Positions 11,371-22,800 of a stretch of 64,000 nucleotides of DNA are shown in pieces. The translations under genes and the position numbers were made by a program. The stretch spans positions 48,258,574 through 48,322,573 of the forward strand of contig NC_065921.1 in the NCBI RefSeq assembly GCF_024586455.1, written 5' to 3'. How positions within the stretch are numbered: position 1 is the stretch's first letter; each line of letters begins with the position of its first letter. The notes beneath the pieces were generated by a model that saw only the letters and a program-made list of their open reading frames with translations, was not told the DNA's origin and did not search any database. The stretch comes from Bactrocera neohumeralis (taxonomy: Eukaryota > Arthropoda > Insecta > Diptera > Tephritidae).

Positions 11371-12270
11371 CAAGGCGTTTTCCAAAGTAAACAGGACTTT
11401 TTGAATCTAGTGCCTCCTGGTGGTGCCATCTATAAGTCAATTGGTGCGTTAAAATCTGCTACCTATATCGATTGTCCAGTGAGAATTTCATGACATCATC
11501 GACTGGAAGTGAAGTTATTGCGTTTTAAGTGTCAGTATGTTTGTGGTATTAAATTTGGTTTTAAAATTGGTAAAACTTTTACCGAAAGGTTTCAATTGAT
11601 GAAACAAGTTTATAGCGATGATTGCCTATCCCGTAGCAGGATGAATGAGTGGTTTCAACGTTTTCAAAGTGGTCGTAAGGACATAAATATCGATCAACAT
11701 GTGGGCCAATCAAAATCCGTGTCACCGGAAATTCCATCGAAACTGTGCGTGAATTCATCAAAAATCAGCCGAAATCATCATTGAAATTCATGGAAATGAA
11801 ATTGAACATCTCCAAAACATCGATTTATCGCATTTTGACTGAAAATTTGGACTTACGAAAGGTGTGTGCACGGGTTGTTCCGCACAAATTGACTGACGAC
11901 CAAAAATTGCTCAGAATCCAACATTCGAAGGACAGATTACGACCGACTATATGATCAAAAATCACATTTTAACCATTAACCACTCCCCGTATTTACCTGA
12001 TATGGCACCGTGCGACTTCTTCCTTTTCGGAAAAATGCTTTTGCCCATGAAAGGAAAGCGTTATGCAGACGTAGACGCCATTCAAAAGGCTTGCACCACC
12101 ATAATGGCGGCCATACCAGACAACGAGCTAAAACACTAGTTCGACATGCTTTAGGACCGTGAAAAAAGCTGTATTGAAGCAGGAGACTGTTTTGAATAAA
12201 ATAAATTGATTGTGCCAAGAAAACCATTTGTTGTGTTTTTTAAGTCCTGTTTACTTTGGAAAGCACTTTG
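11371..12270 (+). mobile_element. mariner-family element with internal deletion (copy 2 of the CAGGACTT-TIR family)
   Basis: This 900-bp element has ~30-bp terminal inverted repeats. The left reads CAAGGCGTTTTCCAAAGTAA then ACAGGACTT. The right, reverse-complemented, reads CAAAGTGCTTTCCAAAGTAA then ACAGGACTT. TA flanks both ends. A full-length mariner is about 1.3 kb. Here the central catalytic part, including the first and second acidic residues, has been deleted. The 5' region and the last third of the gene remain. Copy 1 at 1600-2252 is related but lacks the 3' coding part as well, so the two copies were deleted independently. Confidence 0.85.
11540..12139 (+). pseudogene. mariner transposase remnant, frameshifted and deleted
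   Basis: Three reading pieces are recognisable. The first (about 11570-11710) carries TERFQLMKQVYSDD and EWFQRFQSGRKD, the first helix-turn-helix. After a frameshift near 11720, the second (about 11745-11940) carries LNISKTSIYRIL and RKVCARVVPHKLTDDQK, the second helix-turn-helix. After the internal deletion and another frame change, the third (about 11951-12139) carries HSPYLPDMAPCDFFLFGKM and ends at a TAG. The D of CDFF corresponds to the third acidic residue of D,D(34)D. The other two are lost. It cannot be functional. Confidence 0.8.
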
Positions 12271-12324
12271 TATAACGATGCAAATAATTTATACTTCTTA
12301 TAGACTATACTTACTACTTTGTAA

Positions 12325-12572
12325 AAATATGGTAATTTTTTGTATGTAAAGAGTTGTTAATAAAATATTGTACAAACGCTCAATTTCCTGATTGCCGGCG
12401 GATTGCTCCAACAGTCGTATACCATAGATACTTACATATGTATATGCGTGTATGTATTAGATGTAAATATTTTTAATTTTAATTATATAACATAGAGTTT
12501 GTAACAAAATGGTAATTTTTTTATGAAGAGATGTCTAATGAAATATTGCACATATTTTCATCGCTAAATCAT
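12325..12572 (+). repeat. imperfect ~60-bp direct duplication
   Basis: The block around 12328-12392 (containing ATGGTAATTTTTTGTATG and AATAAAATATTGTACA) recurs imperfectly at 12505-12570 (ATGGTAATTTTTTTATGA, AATGAAATATTGCACA). The copies are about 178 bp apart. It looks like a diverged local duplication. I do not recognise an element. Confidence 0.5.
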
Positions 12573-13059
12573 AAAATATAAAACGTAAATAAAATTTGTG
12601 ATTAAAAATTTATACTTAAATTATAAGAAATATCGGTTCTATAATTATCTATTCATATCTCTTAAAATTTAATATTCAAAAGAATTATTTTGACTAATAA
12701 TACTAATAATATTTTTTTGGTCCACAAATTGTAAAAATGAATTTCCAGTTTATCCATTAAAATGTTAATTAAGGCGCTTAAAAATATACCCCATATTTAT
12801 CTGCATCAAGATGGTATAATTTAATTTGTTGTCAAAAGCAATAAACATTAATCTATAACCAAAGTAGAAGATAGTACATATACATATATGTATGTATAAA
12901 TAAAACTGTAGTAGTATAATAGATAAATTTTTATTACAGCGTTTTTTGTTTTGCGCAACCCGTTTCGACCGCTTTCCACCCTTACTCAACAGATTCTGCC
13001 ATGGTGGTTTTATTGTGAACGTACACTTGGGAGATAGGAAAGTACTGTGAATGGTAACT

Positions 13060-13200
13060 TTTGCTACTCCCTTAGACCATGGTGCCTAGTCATATCAGGT
13101 GGAAGCATCTAAACACTTTCTCCTTCACTGCCAAGTTTTCGACAGACTAACGTGGAGAGAACCAGAAGGGAACTGAATTTTATCTGCCAATGTGGCACAT
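13060..13200 (+). pseudogene. possible non-LTR retrotransposon C-terminal relic
   Basis: One frame around 13090-13150 reads VEASKHFLLHCQVFDRLTW. This resembles the His/Cys stretch (E-x-x-H-x-L-x-x-C) that follows the RNase H or RT region in many insect LINE polyproteins. Stops interrupt it immediately, and no RT motif is found nearby. This is a weak resemblance and could be chance. Confidence 0.2.
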
Positions 13201-13312
13201 CGAAATAATTTTAGGGAAATGTTTTCACAAAACTAGATGACTGGTATGATGAAATAGTTGGATACCGCATGCTTAGTAGAAAGTTGTCAACTTGAAGTCT
13301 CACTTTATAGGT

Positions 13313-13612
13313 ATGGATTTTGCCTCTATTAAGCCTAACCAAATACTTTATACTGTAGTTGCAGACTTTCTTATGGTTAGCCAATGGAACAAAATGTCGT
13401 CGTTTCGTGCTTATTCGAGTTCATCATTACGTTTGATTTTAATGTATACATTTGTAGTTTTGTTTATAATATTAAATGATTTTGAAATTTTTTCAACAAA
13501 GAATAGTTTTTTAAAACAAAATTCACTGTTAATGAGGCAAAACGTCCAATTGGATAGTAACAAATTTAAATATTATATGACTTTGTTTCAATCGAAGCTC
13601 AAGTTGTATTAA
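13313..13612 (+). CDS. uncertain small ORF with one putative membrane helix
   Basis: From an ATG at 13313 the frame is open for about 99 codons to a TAA. It contains one hydrophobic stretch (LRLILMYTFVVLFIIL) followed by a polar, Asn/Gln/Lys-rich tail. I do not recognise the protein. The sequence is AT-rich and no splice or promoter signal supports it. It is the longest open frame in this region not explained by a transposon, but chance is the likelier explanation. Confidence 0.12.
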   Translation: MDFASIKPNQILYTVVADFLMVSQWNKMSSFRAYSSSSLRLILMYTFVVLFIILNDFEIFSTKNSFLKQNSLLMRQNVQLDSNKFKYYMTLFQSKLKLY

Positions 13613-15422
13613 AGCTGGCAGATATAAATTTATCAATGTTTGGTTTTATTGAAATGCTTCATTTATGTATTAATCTTTGGCTGACAACTGCAAATTTTTT
13701 ACCAACATTTTCTTAAACAAGTAAAATTACATACATATGTATGTAAGTATGTTTACTCTATAACCTTTCCACCGCCATCATAGAGCAATATTCTTTGCTC
13801 CGTTGACTAAGTAAGTGCTGAATGGGTGATTGGGGCGAATAAGGTGAATGAGTGTATTTTTCCAGTTCATGTATTTTCTTAGAATTTGCATGACACAACT
13901 CACAAGCAACCACAGCAGACACCTGTTTGCGTTCCCAGCAGAGCCGGAAGTGTTCGGTGAAGTGGGCGACGAGAGCTTTTCCAAACAATTCGGAATAGAA
14001 ATCGTACACAAATAATCCCTCGTTGCTTTTCTTGGGCTTTGTCATTGTCTGTGTAGTCTTTATTGCTACGTAATTGTTTTTTATGCGAAATTCTCATGAT
14101 AATGCTATTCATAAAAAACCATGCACATATATGGACATACATATGTACATCTGTATGAATGTACCATATGAAAAGAGTAAATTTGTACTGACCGCTTCAT
14201 CTGTTATGATATAATCTATTGTTGTGCTGCAAACAGTGCTCAGGTTTCTTAAGCTGTGGAAGAGCATTCTTTATTTTTCCGTTTGATATTTACAATCACG
14301 GGTCGTGTTATTTCCATCTTTTCGCACAATTACATTTGGCAATTGAAGCATTTCATTGGCGTAATGCGTTTTTATGCACGTAAATGGTTTAATAAGAATA
14401 TTTAAGAACTTTTACTTTTGTTAAATTTGATATTAAACAAATAAATACGTATATTCAATATGGTTATCTTTCCTTCTTTTGTTTTTATTTATTTCACACT
14501 CTATTCGGAACTTCTTATGTATTAAATCATAATCCTAACCGGATTTTTCAGATTTCAAACCAATGAATAATTTAATGAAATAGCTAAGAATAATGCCCCA
14601 CGATGGGCAAATTAATCGGCGTTATTATACATAGGAATTTCAGATAATATTTACTAAGATCATGGAAACGCTGTAATATTTTTTTAAGTGTATTCGGTTA
14701 AGTAAGTTCTTGCATAAGTTACTGGCGTTGGTCTTATTTAGAGAAGCTTATTTTCAATACACAATAGTTTTTAAATTTAAAAAAATAGTTTAGTTTAAAG
14801 AATTGCTTTGGATCGTATTTTTAGGTCACAATAGATGTGGAACTGTCAAAACTGTTGCACAATTTTCAATAAACTAACAAAAGCTAATTAAATATCTAAA
14901 TGGATCCGACTTTGTTGTTTTATTTGAGCTCTAGTGAAAGTGATGGTGATAAACAATAGTGCGGATTTTGTTCATATAAATATTTCTTTTTAATTTTTAA
15001 TGAGATATTGCTTTTATTGGTTTCTTGTTTATGTTATTTATTACTACAAATTATAAAAAAATCAAAATTAAAAAAAATTACTCACATTTCCGTAAATTTG
15101 TCTATTTCGATTGGCATTTTTTATTCGAATGACATTTGGAACGAACGGATACGTTTATTAACATCATCATGCCAGATTACGATAGAAGCGTTACAATCAC
15201 GTATGTCATAATACGAAATACACACTTTTACGTGACGAGTGATACGTTCACGCACGTAACAATTCGACCCCATGCCATACGCTCTATCTAATAACCCCAG
15301 TTAACCTAATAAACTTTTTTTTTTATTTTTTAATTAATGTGTGACCATATTCCTTAAGAATTTCTTTGAGAAAATTTGAATGTTGATTGGATTGCAACTG
15401 TTTACATAAACGTCATACGAAC
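13613..15422. other. non-coding, no recognised gene
   Basis: There is no supportable gene. TATGTATGTAAGTATG microsatellite occurs at about 13726-13752 and TACATATGTACAT at about 14135-14150. A minus-strand frame at 13758-14045 has no recognisable domain. Confidence 0.4.
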
Positions 15423-15519
15423 CTTTGTTCCGTCGACTAGAATTATTGGATGCAGCAGCCTCATAGACGTCCTTATCAGTAATTTCTTCTTTAATTATCG
15501 TCTTGCCGTCAAGAGCCAT
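15423..15519 (-). CDS. candidate coding exon (unrecognised protein)
   Basis: On the minus strand a pyrimidine-rich stretch ending CGCTTGCAG (a good 3' splice site) is followed directly by ATG. A 32-codon frame then begins MALDGKTIIKEEITDKDVYE and ends ...SSRRNK, at a plausible donor AAAG|GTTCGT. The exon would be 97 nt, leaving one extra base for the next codon. The charged KEE/DKD composition is protein-like. I do not recognise the family and found no partner exon. Chance splice signals in intronic DNA are common, so this is a candidate only. Confidence 0.2.
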
Positions 15520-15639
15520 CTGCAAGCGAAAAGATCATTATTATCTCGATGTTATATAACAGTAAAGCCAAAATTATAGACGATCTGTAAAATAAAATTA
15601 CGCAAGCTTATTCGAGGTCAAAAATTCAAAAAAAGGTGG

Positions 15640-15692
15640 CGTTGTTCGTTCGAGGCCCTGCGGCCTTCGGCCTCCGGCCACTAACACGCTCA
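15640..15692. other. GC-rich palindromic patch
   Basis: In otherwise AT-rich DNA there is a run built from nested GGCC palindromes: GCGGCCTTCGGCCTCCGGCC. It can fold into competing hairpins around the TTCG and CTCC turns. It may be the end or core of a degraded transposon or simply a local composition anomaly. I see no gene using it. Confidence 0.5.
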
Positions 15693-15773
15693 GGATCATA
15701 ACTTTTAGTCAGTAGAATTCTCTTCCTGTGCTTCGATAGAAATAAGGGCAGACAAGATAAAATATTTTTCACA

Positions 15774-15892
15774 TGCCGACATTTTGGATTGTCGGTATTT
15801 TGATCTTTCGGTATTCTGATTTATCGGTGTTTTGATTTGTCGGTATTTTGATGTGTCCCCATTTTAAATTTCGATATTTTAAGAGTATCCCA
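15774..15892 (+). repeat. degenerate 16-17-bp minisatellite
   Basis: About six to seven tandem units of the type TCGGTATTTTGATTTG follow one another, with substitutions in each (TCGGTATTTTGATCTT, TCGGTATTCTGATTTA, TCGGTGTTTTGATTTG and so on). The array decays at both ends. Confidence 0.75.
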
Positions 15893-17948
15893 TAGAATTT
15901 ATTTCAGTTTCCTTAATTTTATTTACTATTTGATTTTAGTTTAGGTATTTATAACCCTGATTCCAGTACCCAGTTATATTTAGATTTTCTAAATAAATCC
16001 TACAGTTATACACAATCATGTTTGATGACAAATGATACTTTTCCCACAGTACAATTACGCTTTCGAGGGAGTTCTAATAGTTAAATTGCTATCTGACATG
16101 CAAATCAGTACCAAGGACTATTAATGAGCTAAAGCAGACGTTGATAATACTTCGTACGAAGGCAAAAAATGACGAGTTTGCATTATTATATAAGACAGTG
16201 ATGTTACAGTTGCAAAACCAATATAGTCGGTTCCGGAAAGGAGAATGGCATTAGTTTGCGCTAATGAAGTTAGTTCGTTTATAACCTATGAAATAGCTTT
16301 GGTACAGTTTCACGTTGTGTATATACTACATACATATGTACATATGCATACTGATTGTAAAGTTATGATCGACCATAAAGAGACAGGGTGATTTTACCCC
16401 CTTGGGGATAATTTGTGCGGGGTTCCATCACTGGAACCCAAATTATGCTCTCCAATGAAAATCAAAGGAAAATATCTGCATCGCCAAGCAAAAAATATCG
16501 ACAAAAACAATATTCACTGGGAGCAGTGGGCAGAGTTCATGCCGGTCCGGAGTGAGTTGTTGAAGCGTTGTAGCCTGCTATTTTCCTGCATATTAATGTA
16601 TGTAAAAATATGTAAGTGCTGGCGGCAGCTGGTGAATGCCTCTTTCCAAGCCTCCATCTACTGCCCACTTGGACTGCCTCTGGCTGTCCACTAGCCAAAC
16701 TGCTGCTGACTGATTAAAATAAACGATGCCGGCGATGAAATCAGCATTCAGTCATTGAATGCGGAGCAACAGTCCCTGCTAGACATGATTGCTAAAAAAT
16801 CAGCAGCACAAATAAACAGCAACAACACGACTACAATTGCAACAACATAAAGCAACAGCTGGCATCAACAATACGAAGCATTAAAACAAGTGTTGTCAGC
16901 AAAAGCTACGCACACACAGATTTACATGTTTCTGATAGAAATATACATACTATGTATGTAGTATCTTGGCAGATTCTACGACCAGTTAACAACATCTGTT
17001 GCTGCAGCTGGAGTGCGGTGGGCGGCAGATAAGTGTGAGCGCATATGCATATGTATGTATATTTGGGTAATGGTGAGTGGTGACTGGTGAATTTTGAATG
17101 GTGAAGCGCACAACTGCGAGAAAAACATTTTCCGCTGGTCTCATCTCTCCTCTCTACATTCACCGTGCTGTGTTGTTGTGTTTTTTTAACCTTTTTCGCC
17201 TTTTGCACCGATTGGAAAAGTAACACCTGCATTCATAAATTGCTTAAAAATCACCTTGGCTGCCGGCAATTGAGAATGACAGAGTGTCTGGCGGACTGAC
17301 TGATGGGCAAAGAGCTGTAGCGCCACATTTTTGTACGGAGGCAATAGCATTATGGGGGGGTATTCAGCTGCAGTTGAGTTGTAAAGCTGAAAATGCTCAG
17401 TGTATTGTCTACTTAGATACTTGGAATGCATGACATACATTCAAACAATGTAAGCGAAAAGCCGGAAGCCACAAAAACGCATTATGTAAAATATCAAATG
17501 TACAAAAAAGTTGCTATTTGCGTGTACACCTGCAACTGCGATATCAACAAATTGCAAAACAATAACATAATTTATTCTACTTTTACGAACACACAAATTT
17601 ATGCATATGTACATATGTATGTACGTAGAACCTTTTCTTTTCCTTTAATTAAACGAATCACATAATGAAGCATGTGTGGTCGATGAATGGGATCAGACGT
17701 AAGGAGCTGAAGTTTATGGCTGACTGAAATAAATAGGGTATAATTTTGAGAAGTTGTGATGAGAAAGTTCAAATCAAGTATCACAAGTCTAACGAAATTT
17801 CGATTTTATTTATTCTTGAAATCAACAAATTGTTTAAGAAAATTCGTTAGTGAAATTAAAACGAGAAATACACTCTCACAATTTGTACGATGATTATATG
17901 GTATGAACTTCCCCGTTTTTTAGCAGAAATCACTTATTGTTAATGAAA
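15893..17948. other. non-coding, no recognised gene
   Basis: There is no supportable gene. Palindromic TACATACATATGTACAT occurs near 16328-16345. A CAACAA-rich stretch lies at 16800-16870 and TATGTATGTA tracts near 17050-17062 and 17604-17622. Open frames here overlap on both strands and lack domains. Confidence 0.4.
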
Positions 17949-18475
17949 AGAGTATACTGATTTTGTCACGAAGTTTGTAACACCTAGAAGTAAAAGTCGA
18001 AAACCCTATAACAGCATGATGAGTTAAGTCGACTTAGCCATGTCCTTTTGTCAGTCCATCCGACATCCTTCAGTTTTTGAAACATCAATTTTAAATTTTG
18101 CACATGTCCTTTTCTCCTCAAAATTCTGCTCGTTTGGACCGATATTGGACTACTAGACCACTAAAACATATAACTGCTATACAAACTGAACGATCAGAAT
18201 CAAGTGCTTTTTTTTCATTTGACGAGATATCTTCAAAAAATATGTCATAACTTATTATCTCATTCAGCGCTACAATCTCCGAAAAATTTGTTCAGATCCG
18301 ACCACTAAAGCATACAGCTGCCATACAAACTGACCGATGCAACTCACTTCCTCGTATAAAAAAAAATTTTATTTGACAGAGTATTATCACGAAATTCGGT
18401 ATAGATTATAATCTCATTCATCGCTAAAATCTCCGATTAAAATCATCTAAAATATCATTTTATACATATTTATGA
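17949..18475 (+). mobile_element. family B repeat (copy B2, decayed)
   Basis: The 5' signature is recognisable (GTCACGAAGTTTGTAACACC, then GTCGACTTAGCCATGTCC), and body units such as CATACAGCTGCCATACAAAC recur. The (GTCY)n core is reduced to a few units and the 3' hairpin is not evident. This is an old copy in the same orientation as B1. Confidence 0.65.
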
Positions 18476-20759
18476 TAAAACAATGCACTATTGCCTCAGT
18501 TACTATCGCGAACGCACTTCTCTTTATCTTTTAGAAACTTCGCCTTCCAGTTGAAAGCTTTTATTCTAAAGTATGCTTTCGATAAAAGTGCAGCATACTA
18601 TGTTCTAGTTTATAGTTTGCTATTTAATACATTTAATTGTACCATATTTCTGAAAGACTATTAAACTGCGTTTATGTACATATGTACATACCAACTTAAA
18701 AGTGTTTAATATCTTTATTTAAAAGCTTGATAGAATTTACATAGCATGCATGCATGTAAACTAGAATTTTAAACTTACATACATATGTACGTATGTACAT
18801 ACATATCTTTGGATTTCCAAATTACCAGATCTTTGCTCTTGTTTCTCACTGCGTTTTGAATCTTGCTGTTGTCTGCTGCTTTAAGTAGTTTCGCAGTTTT
18901 TTAGTTTAAGAGTGCACAACTGTTTTGTCTCAATGAGTTTCCAATTGATGCCACTTGTGTCAGTTGCAGCTGTCACCCCATCTCAATTTCCCCTGCACTG
19001 GTACATTGACAACATGCAGACACAACGCGTCTGTTTCTCCACAGCCGTTATTAGTATACGACATACATATGTATGTATGTATTTGCTATGGGATTTTTAA
19101 CACACTGCTCTTATCTGACATTGCGAGCCCATATTTATTCAAATGTTTAGTCTCCTTCTTGATATTTTGCTTCGGCCGACTGGCCAGAGAAATTAGTATT
19201 CAATTTTATTTTGATTATAATTACGCGGGTAAAACAATTCACTGTCTTGCTATTTGTTAACAACATATTACCTCCGTGGCTCAGGAATTTAAAATATGTA
19301 CATACATACATACTTATGTATGTACACATGTAATATTTCGAAAAGCCAAATCCCGACGTCACGACGGCATTAAAAAAAACACGTTTTTTTTATAATTTCT
19401 AGAAAAAATTGACAATTATACAGTGCGGCCTCTTCTCATTCTTTCGCTTATGACGTGGCGTGTCGCAATCTGTGAAATCTATCATTCACTAATCCACACT
19501 CTCTTTCAATATTTTGGTTGTTTTGTTGTGTAAAGTGCCGCTTAGCGCGAATCCTCATCTTATCTAGCTCCAACAAGTGTAGTTCTGACAGACAAGCAGA
19601 CAAGAACATTCCCATTCACTCCACTTCACTGAATACCACACTAAACTTCTTCCAACAATGCCAACTATCAGTTCAGCTCAACTAACTGGCAGTGCTACTC
19701 CATACATCAACAAAACAGAAAATTGAAAGAGAGTAAAGGGTAAGCAAAAAACGAAATATGTAAGTAAATCTAAGGATAACAATTAAGAATGAGGGATTTC
19801 TTTCCTCACATTTTTGTAGAGCGGCTACAATACCGTACTGCTGGTTCTTTAGTATTGTAGAAACGAAGTTTGGCTCAGTTACAGCAGTGAAGGGAAACAG
19901 CGCAAAACAATGGCACAAGCAACTGGAATCCATGAAATGGTAGTAGGGGATTCCCTTTGTGAAAGCGAATGCTGCTGGAGCATGTGCGTTGTCGCCTGTC
20001 TGTTTGTGTTAGTGAATGTGCGGTGTCAGCTGTTGTTGACAACCTGCTGCAATAACAACACAAAGTGTATGGCATCGTTGATGCTTAGCAATTGTTCTGG
20101 CAGTGGGGCTGGTGTTGGCAGCAGCAGCAGCGCACATAATTTTCTCTCCTTTGTGGTGCTGAAACATCAGCGACAACTGCAGTGACAGCAAAAACAACAA
20201 CACACATATGGACATACATAAATACAGACATGTAGATGCAATTACTGTAAAGAAAACTATATACATACATACGACGTACATATCCATACATACATAGAAA
20301 TGTATGTGCTTTGTACAGGGAATATGCAGTTATGTGCATTAAAGTATGTTCATACTTAAAGTACAAAAAAGCTAATTTTCTTTATAAATGTTTTTCTATA
20401 AATCTTGAGCTATTTACCCGATGTAGCATAATTTACAGTACCTAAGTTATCTGCTAATAACGACTCTCACCGCCATTAGGAGAATATGGCTGCTTAAAGT
20501 GCTATTAATCTGTTATCAATAACACACATATTAAGTTTACTACACATTTCATCTGTCCTCTCTTAAATATCTAATCCCATAGAAGCCTTCATATTTGTAT
20601 AGTTTTCTGATAAGCAAGCCATAACTTAACTTTGCAAGGTATAATATAAATCAAATTTTAAATACTATAAAATATAAGAATAAATACTAGTTTTGATACA
20701 AGCAAACAATATTCCAGTAAGTGTAAGACTTTAACACACCTACAAAGGAGTATGCCTTT
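18476..20759. other. non-coding, no recognised gene
   Basis: There is no supportable gene. Palindromic TATGTAC/GTACATA microsatellites occur near 18674-18692, 18775-18806, 19058-19080 and 19296-19326. The stretch 19900-20200 is rich in GCTG and AACAAC triplets and open in several frames at once. I take that as composition, not coding. Confidence 0.4.
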
Positions 20760-20965
20760 TCATACCCTGAACTGCGAAAAAGGAAACCTTGTAGACCCCT
20801 AAAGATAATACAAACACGCCGATCAAACTCAAGTCCGAGTATAGTATGGAAAGCCTTTTCATTTGATAAGGTTTTGTCGCGAAATTTGCGAAAGATGATT
20901 ACTTAAGGCATCGCTACAATCTCCGAATATATTGTTCAGATTTGACCATCGAAATGTCTGCCGCA
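20760..20965 (+). mobile_element. family B repeat fragment (B3)
   Basis: The fragment starts CATACCCTGAACTG, like the B1 5' end, and keeps body units (GTATAGTATGGAAAG, CGCGAAATTTGCG, TCGCTACAATCTCCGAA). It ends without core or hairpin. Confidence 0.55.
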
Positions 20966-22384
20966 CTTGCCACTCTGATATACATACGTATGTATGTACA
21001 TACATACAAGAAATCACAAAAATACTTGGTCTAGATAGTTATGTACAGAAAAAAGAGAAACACTGAGAGAATCGAAATAACCAAGGAAATACAAACTTAT
21101 TTAACGCATTGGAGCAGCCTCTGGCAAGGAGGCAAATTTTTTCATTTTTTTCGTTGCAATATATACATATACATTTGTATGTATGTACTTCACATACATA
21201 CAGTGCTTACAGTGGGTACTTATGCCCTTCAAAATTACTTATTTTCCGAGCAAAGAAAATGGAAACTGTCACTAGCACAGACCGTAGTCACAACCGCTGT
21301 TGCCGCATGCCGCACCCGCTGTCGATACACAAAGCTGCCAGCACAACCACAGGCAACTGTCAGTCATAACAACAAGAGTAAATGGAAGAACAACAAGAGC
21401 GACAGAGTCTCTAGCAGCTATAATAAAAACAACAAAAAGCACCACAATGACAACGACAGCCGCTGGCAATTGCTGTGAAAATAATTGCGCGCCACAACGA
21501 GCTGTGCATACTGCTGCGACTGCCACGGCCACAAGCCCAGGCTCGAAGCACTCGCACGGGCCCGTCGCGTACGCAGCAAAACAATGCATTGCCACTTTTT
21601 GCCTCGCCTTCTGTCGCAAGTGTTCTATATGGTGTGTATGTATGTAGGCCAGTGTGTGGCACAAACTGTGACCGTGTGGAACCCGTACTCTGTTGACTGC
21701 AGTGTTCGCTTGCTGCCAACACAAGTGTTGCCAAGTATTAAGCGCGCGCAATTTGCCACCAACTGTTGTCGACTGCCTGCTTGTTTGCCTGTTTGCCTGC
21801 CACTGACAGGAGTTACCGATGCCGACAGTGCTGCCACACTTTGTTCGCTGTTCATGTGCTTTTCTTTTTCCGGCTTTTCGCCCTTACTTCGTGCTGTGTT
21901 GTTGGATTTGTTTGGCGTCGTTGGCAGACTGTGATTTCCAGTATTTTATTTACACGCTTCCATATTTCTTTCGGCCTCCTTGTGCTGATATAAAGTACAC
22001 GCACGGACATGCACACCTACAGCTGTAAGAGAAATGTGCGAAATAATAGTTTTCCCCCGCTGGCTTTAATCTCGATTGCTTAAATTGTAACTGGCGTTCA
22101 AGCTTTCTGTTATTCCAACTTCAGATGCTCTAGTTGCCGCCAGCACAATACTCTAGTATCCTTCACCGGAAATTTCCGATATGCATTTGACATTTTCGAA
22201 AGATGGTTGCTAACAAAACGGACCTCTAAAGTTGAGTTTCATAAAGTAAATTTCTTTTGAAGTTTAGAAGCAGTGACTCAAATTAGTAAGTTATTCTTGA
22301 ACTGTCTGCGAAGTCTTTTACCATGTCATCTCTTGTTGTTAAAGGGAATGTTACCGGTAAAAGAAAAAAAAGTTAAGTGTTAAC
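20966..22384. other. non-coding; GC-richer patch at about 21.25-21.95 kb
   Basis: A patch around 21250-21950 is clearly richer in GC and in CAA/CAG/TGC triplets than the rest. It gives overlapping open frames of more than 100 codons on both strands. None contains a domain, and their translations are mutual shadows with biased low-complexity composition. It could be a conserved regulatory or untranslated region of a nearby gene. The sequence alone does not show that. Confidence 0.35.
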
Positions 22385-22800
22385 CAGAAGTCAAGAGCTC
22401 CCTCGAAGAACAAACATCAAACTCTACAACTCACTCATCATCCCCGTTGTACTATATGGTGCAAAGGATTGGACGATGACAACATCTGATTCTGCGAAAG
22501 ACTTATCGATGAAATGTTGAGCTGTACGAGATGTACAATGTCTTCAACATAGTTCAGGAATTTAAGAGACAGTGGCTACGCTAGCTAGATCATGCCATCC
22601 GAATGGATGAAAACACTATAGCTCTGAGAGAGTATTGGACGTAGTACCAGCCGGGGAAAGCAGAGGAAGAGGAAGACCTCCAATCTTTTGGAAAGACCAG
22701 GTGGAGAAGGACAAGGCTACACTTGGAATCTCCAATTGGCGCCTAACAGCGAAAAGGAAAAACGACTGGTGCGCTGTTATAAACTCGACTTTCGCCTGTT
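22385..22800 (+). pseudogene. RTE-type retrotransposon 3' fragment
   Basis: This fragment covers the C-terminal end of an RTE polyprotein. Pieces read LYNSLIIPVVLYGAKDWTM and, after several frame changes and stops, a segment ending RGRGRPPIFWKDQVEKD, which is the usual C-terminal motif after the reverse transcriptase. The segment aligns with 36090-36415 of the longer copy. It extends further 3' than that copy (through WKDQ...), so it preserves the end the other lacks. It is not functional. Confidence 0.75.

Noticed and set aside
19910..20366. Overlapping 66-93-codon frames on both strands
   Set aside because: They follow CAG/AAC triplets and TATGTACATA microsatellites; the composition explains them.
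21041..21934. Several overlapping frames of 100-159 codons on both strands
   Set aside because: They are mutual shadows in a GC-richer, triplet-biased patch. The translations are Cys/Val/Ala- or Thr-rich low complexity with no domain, and no splice logic favours one.
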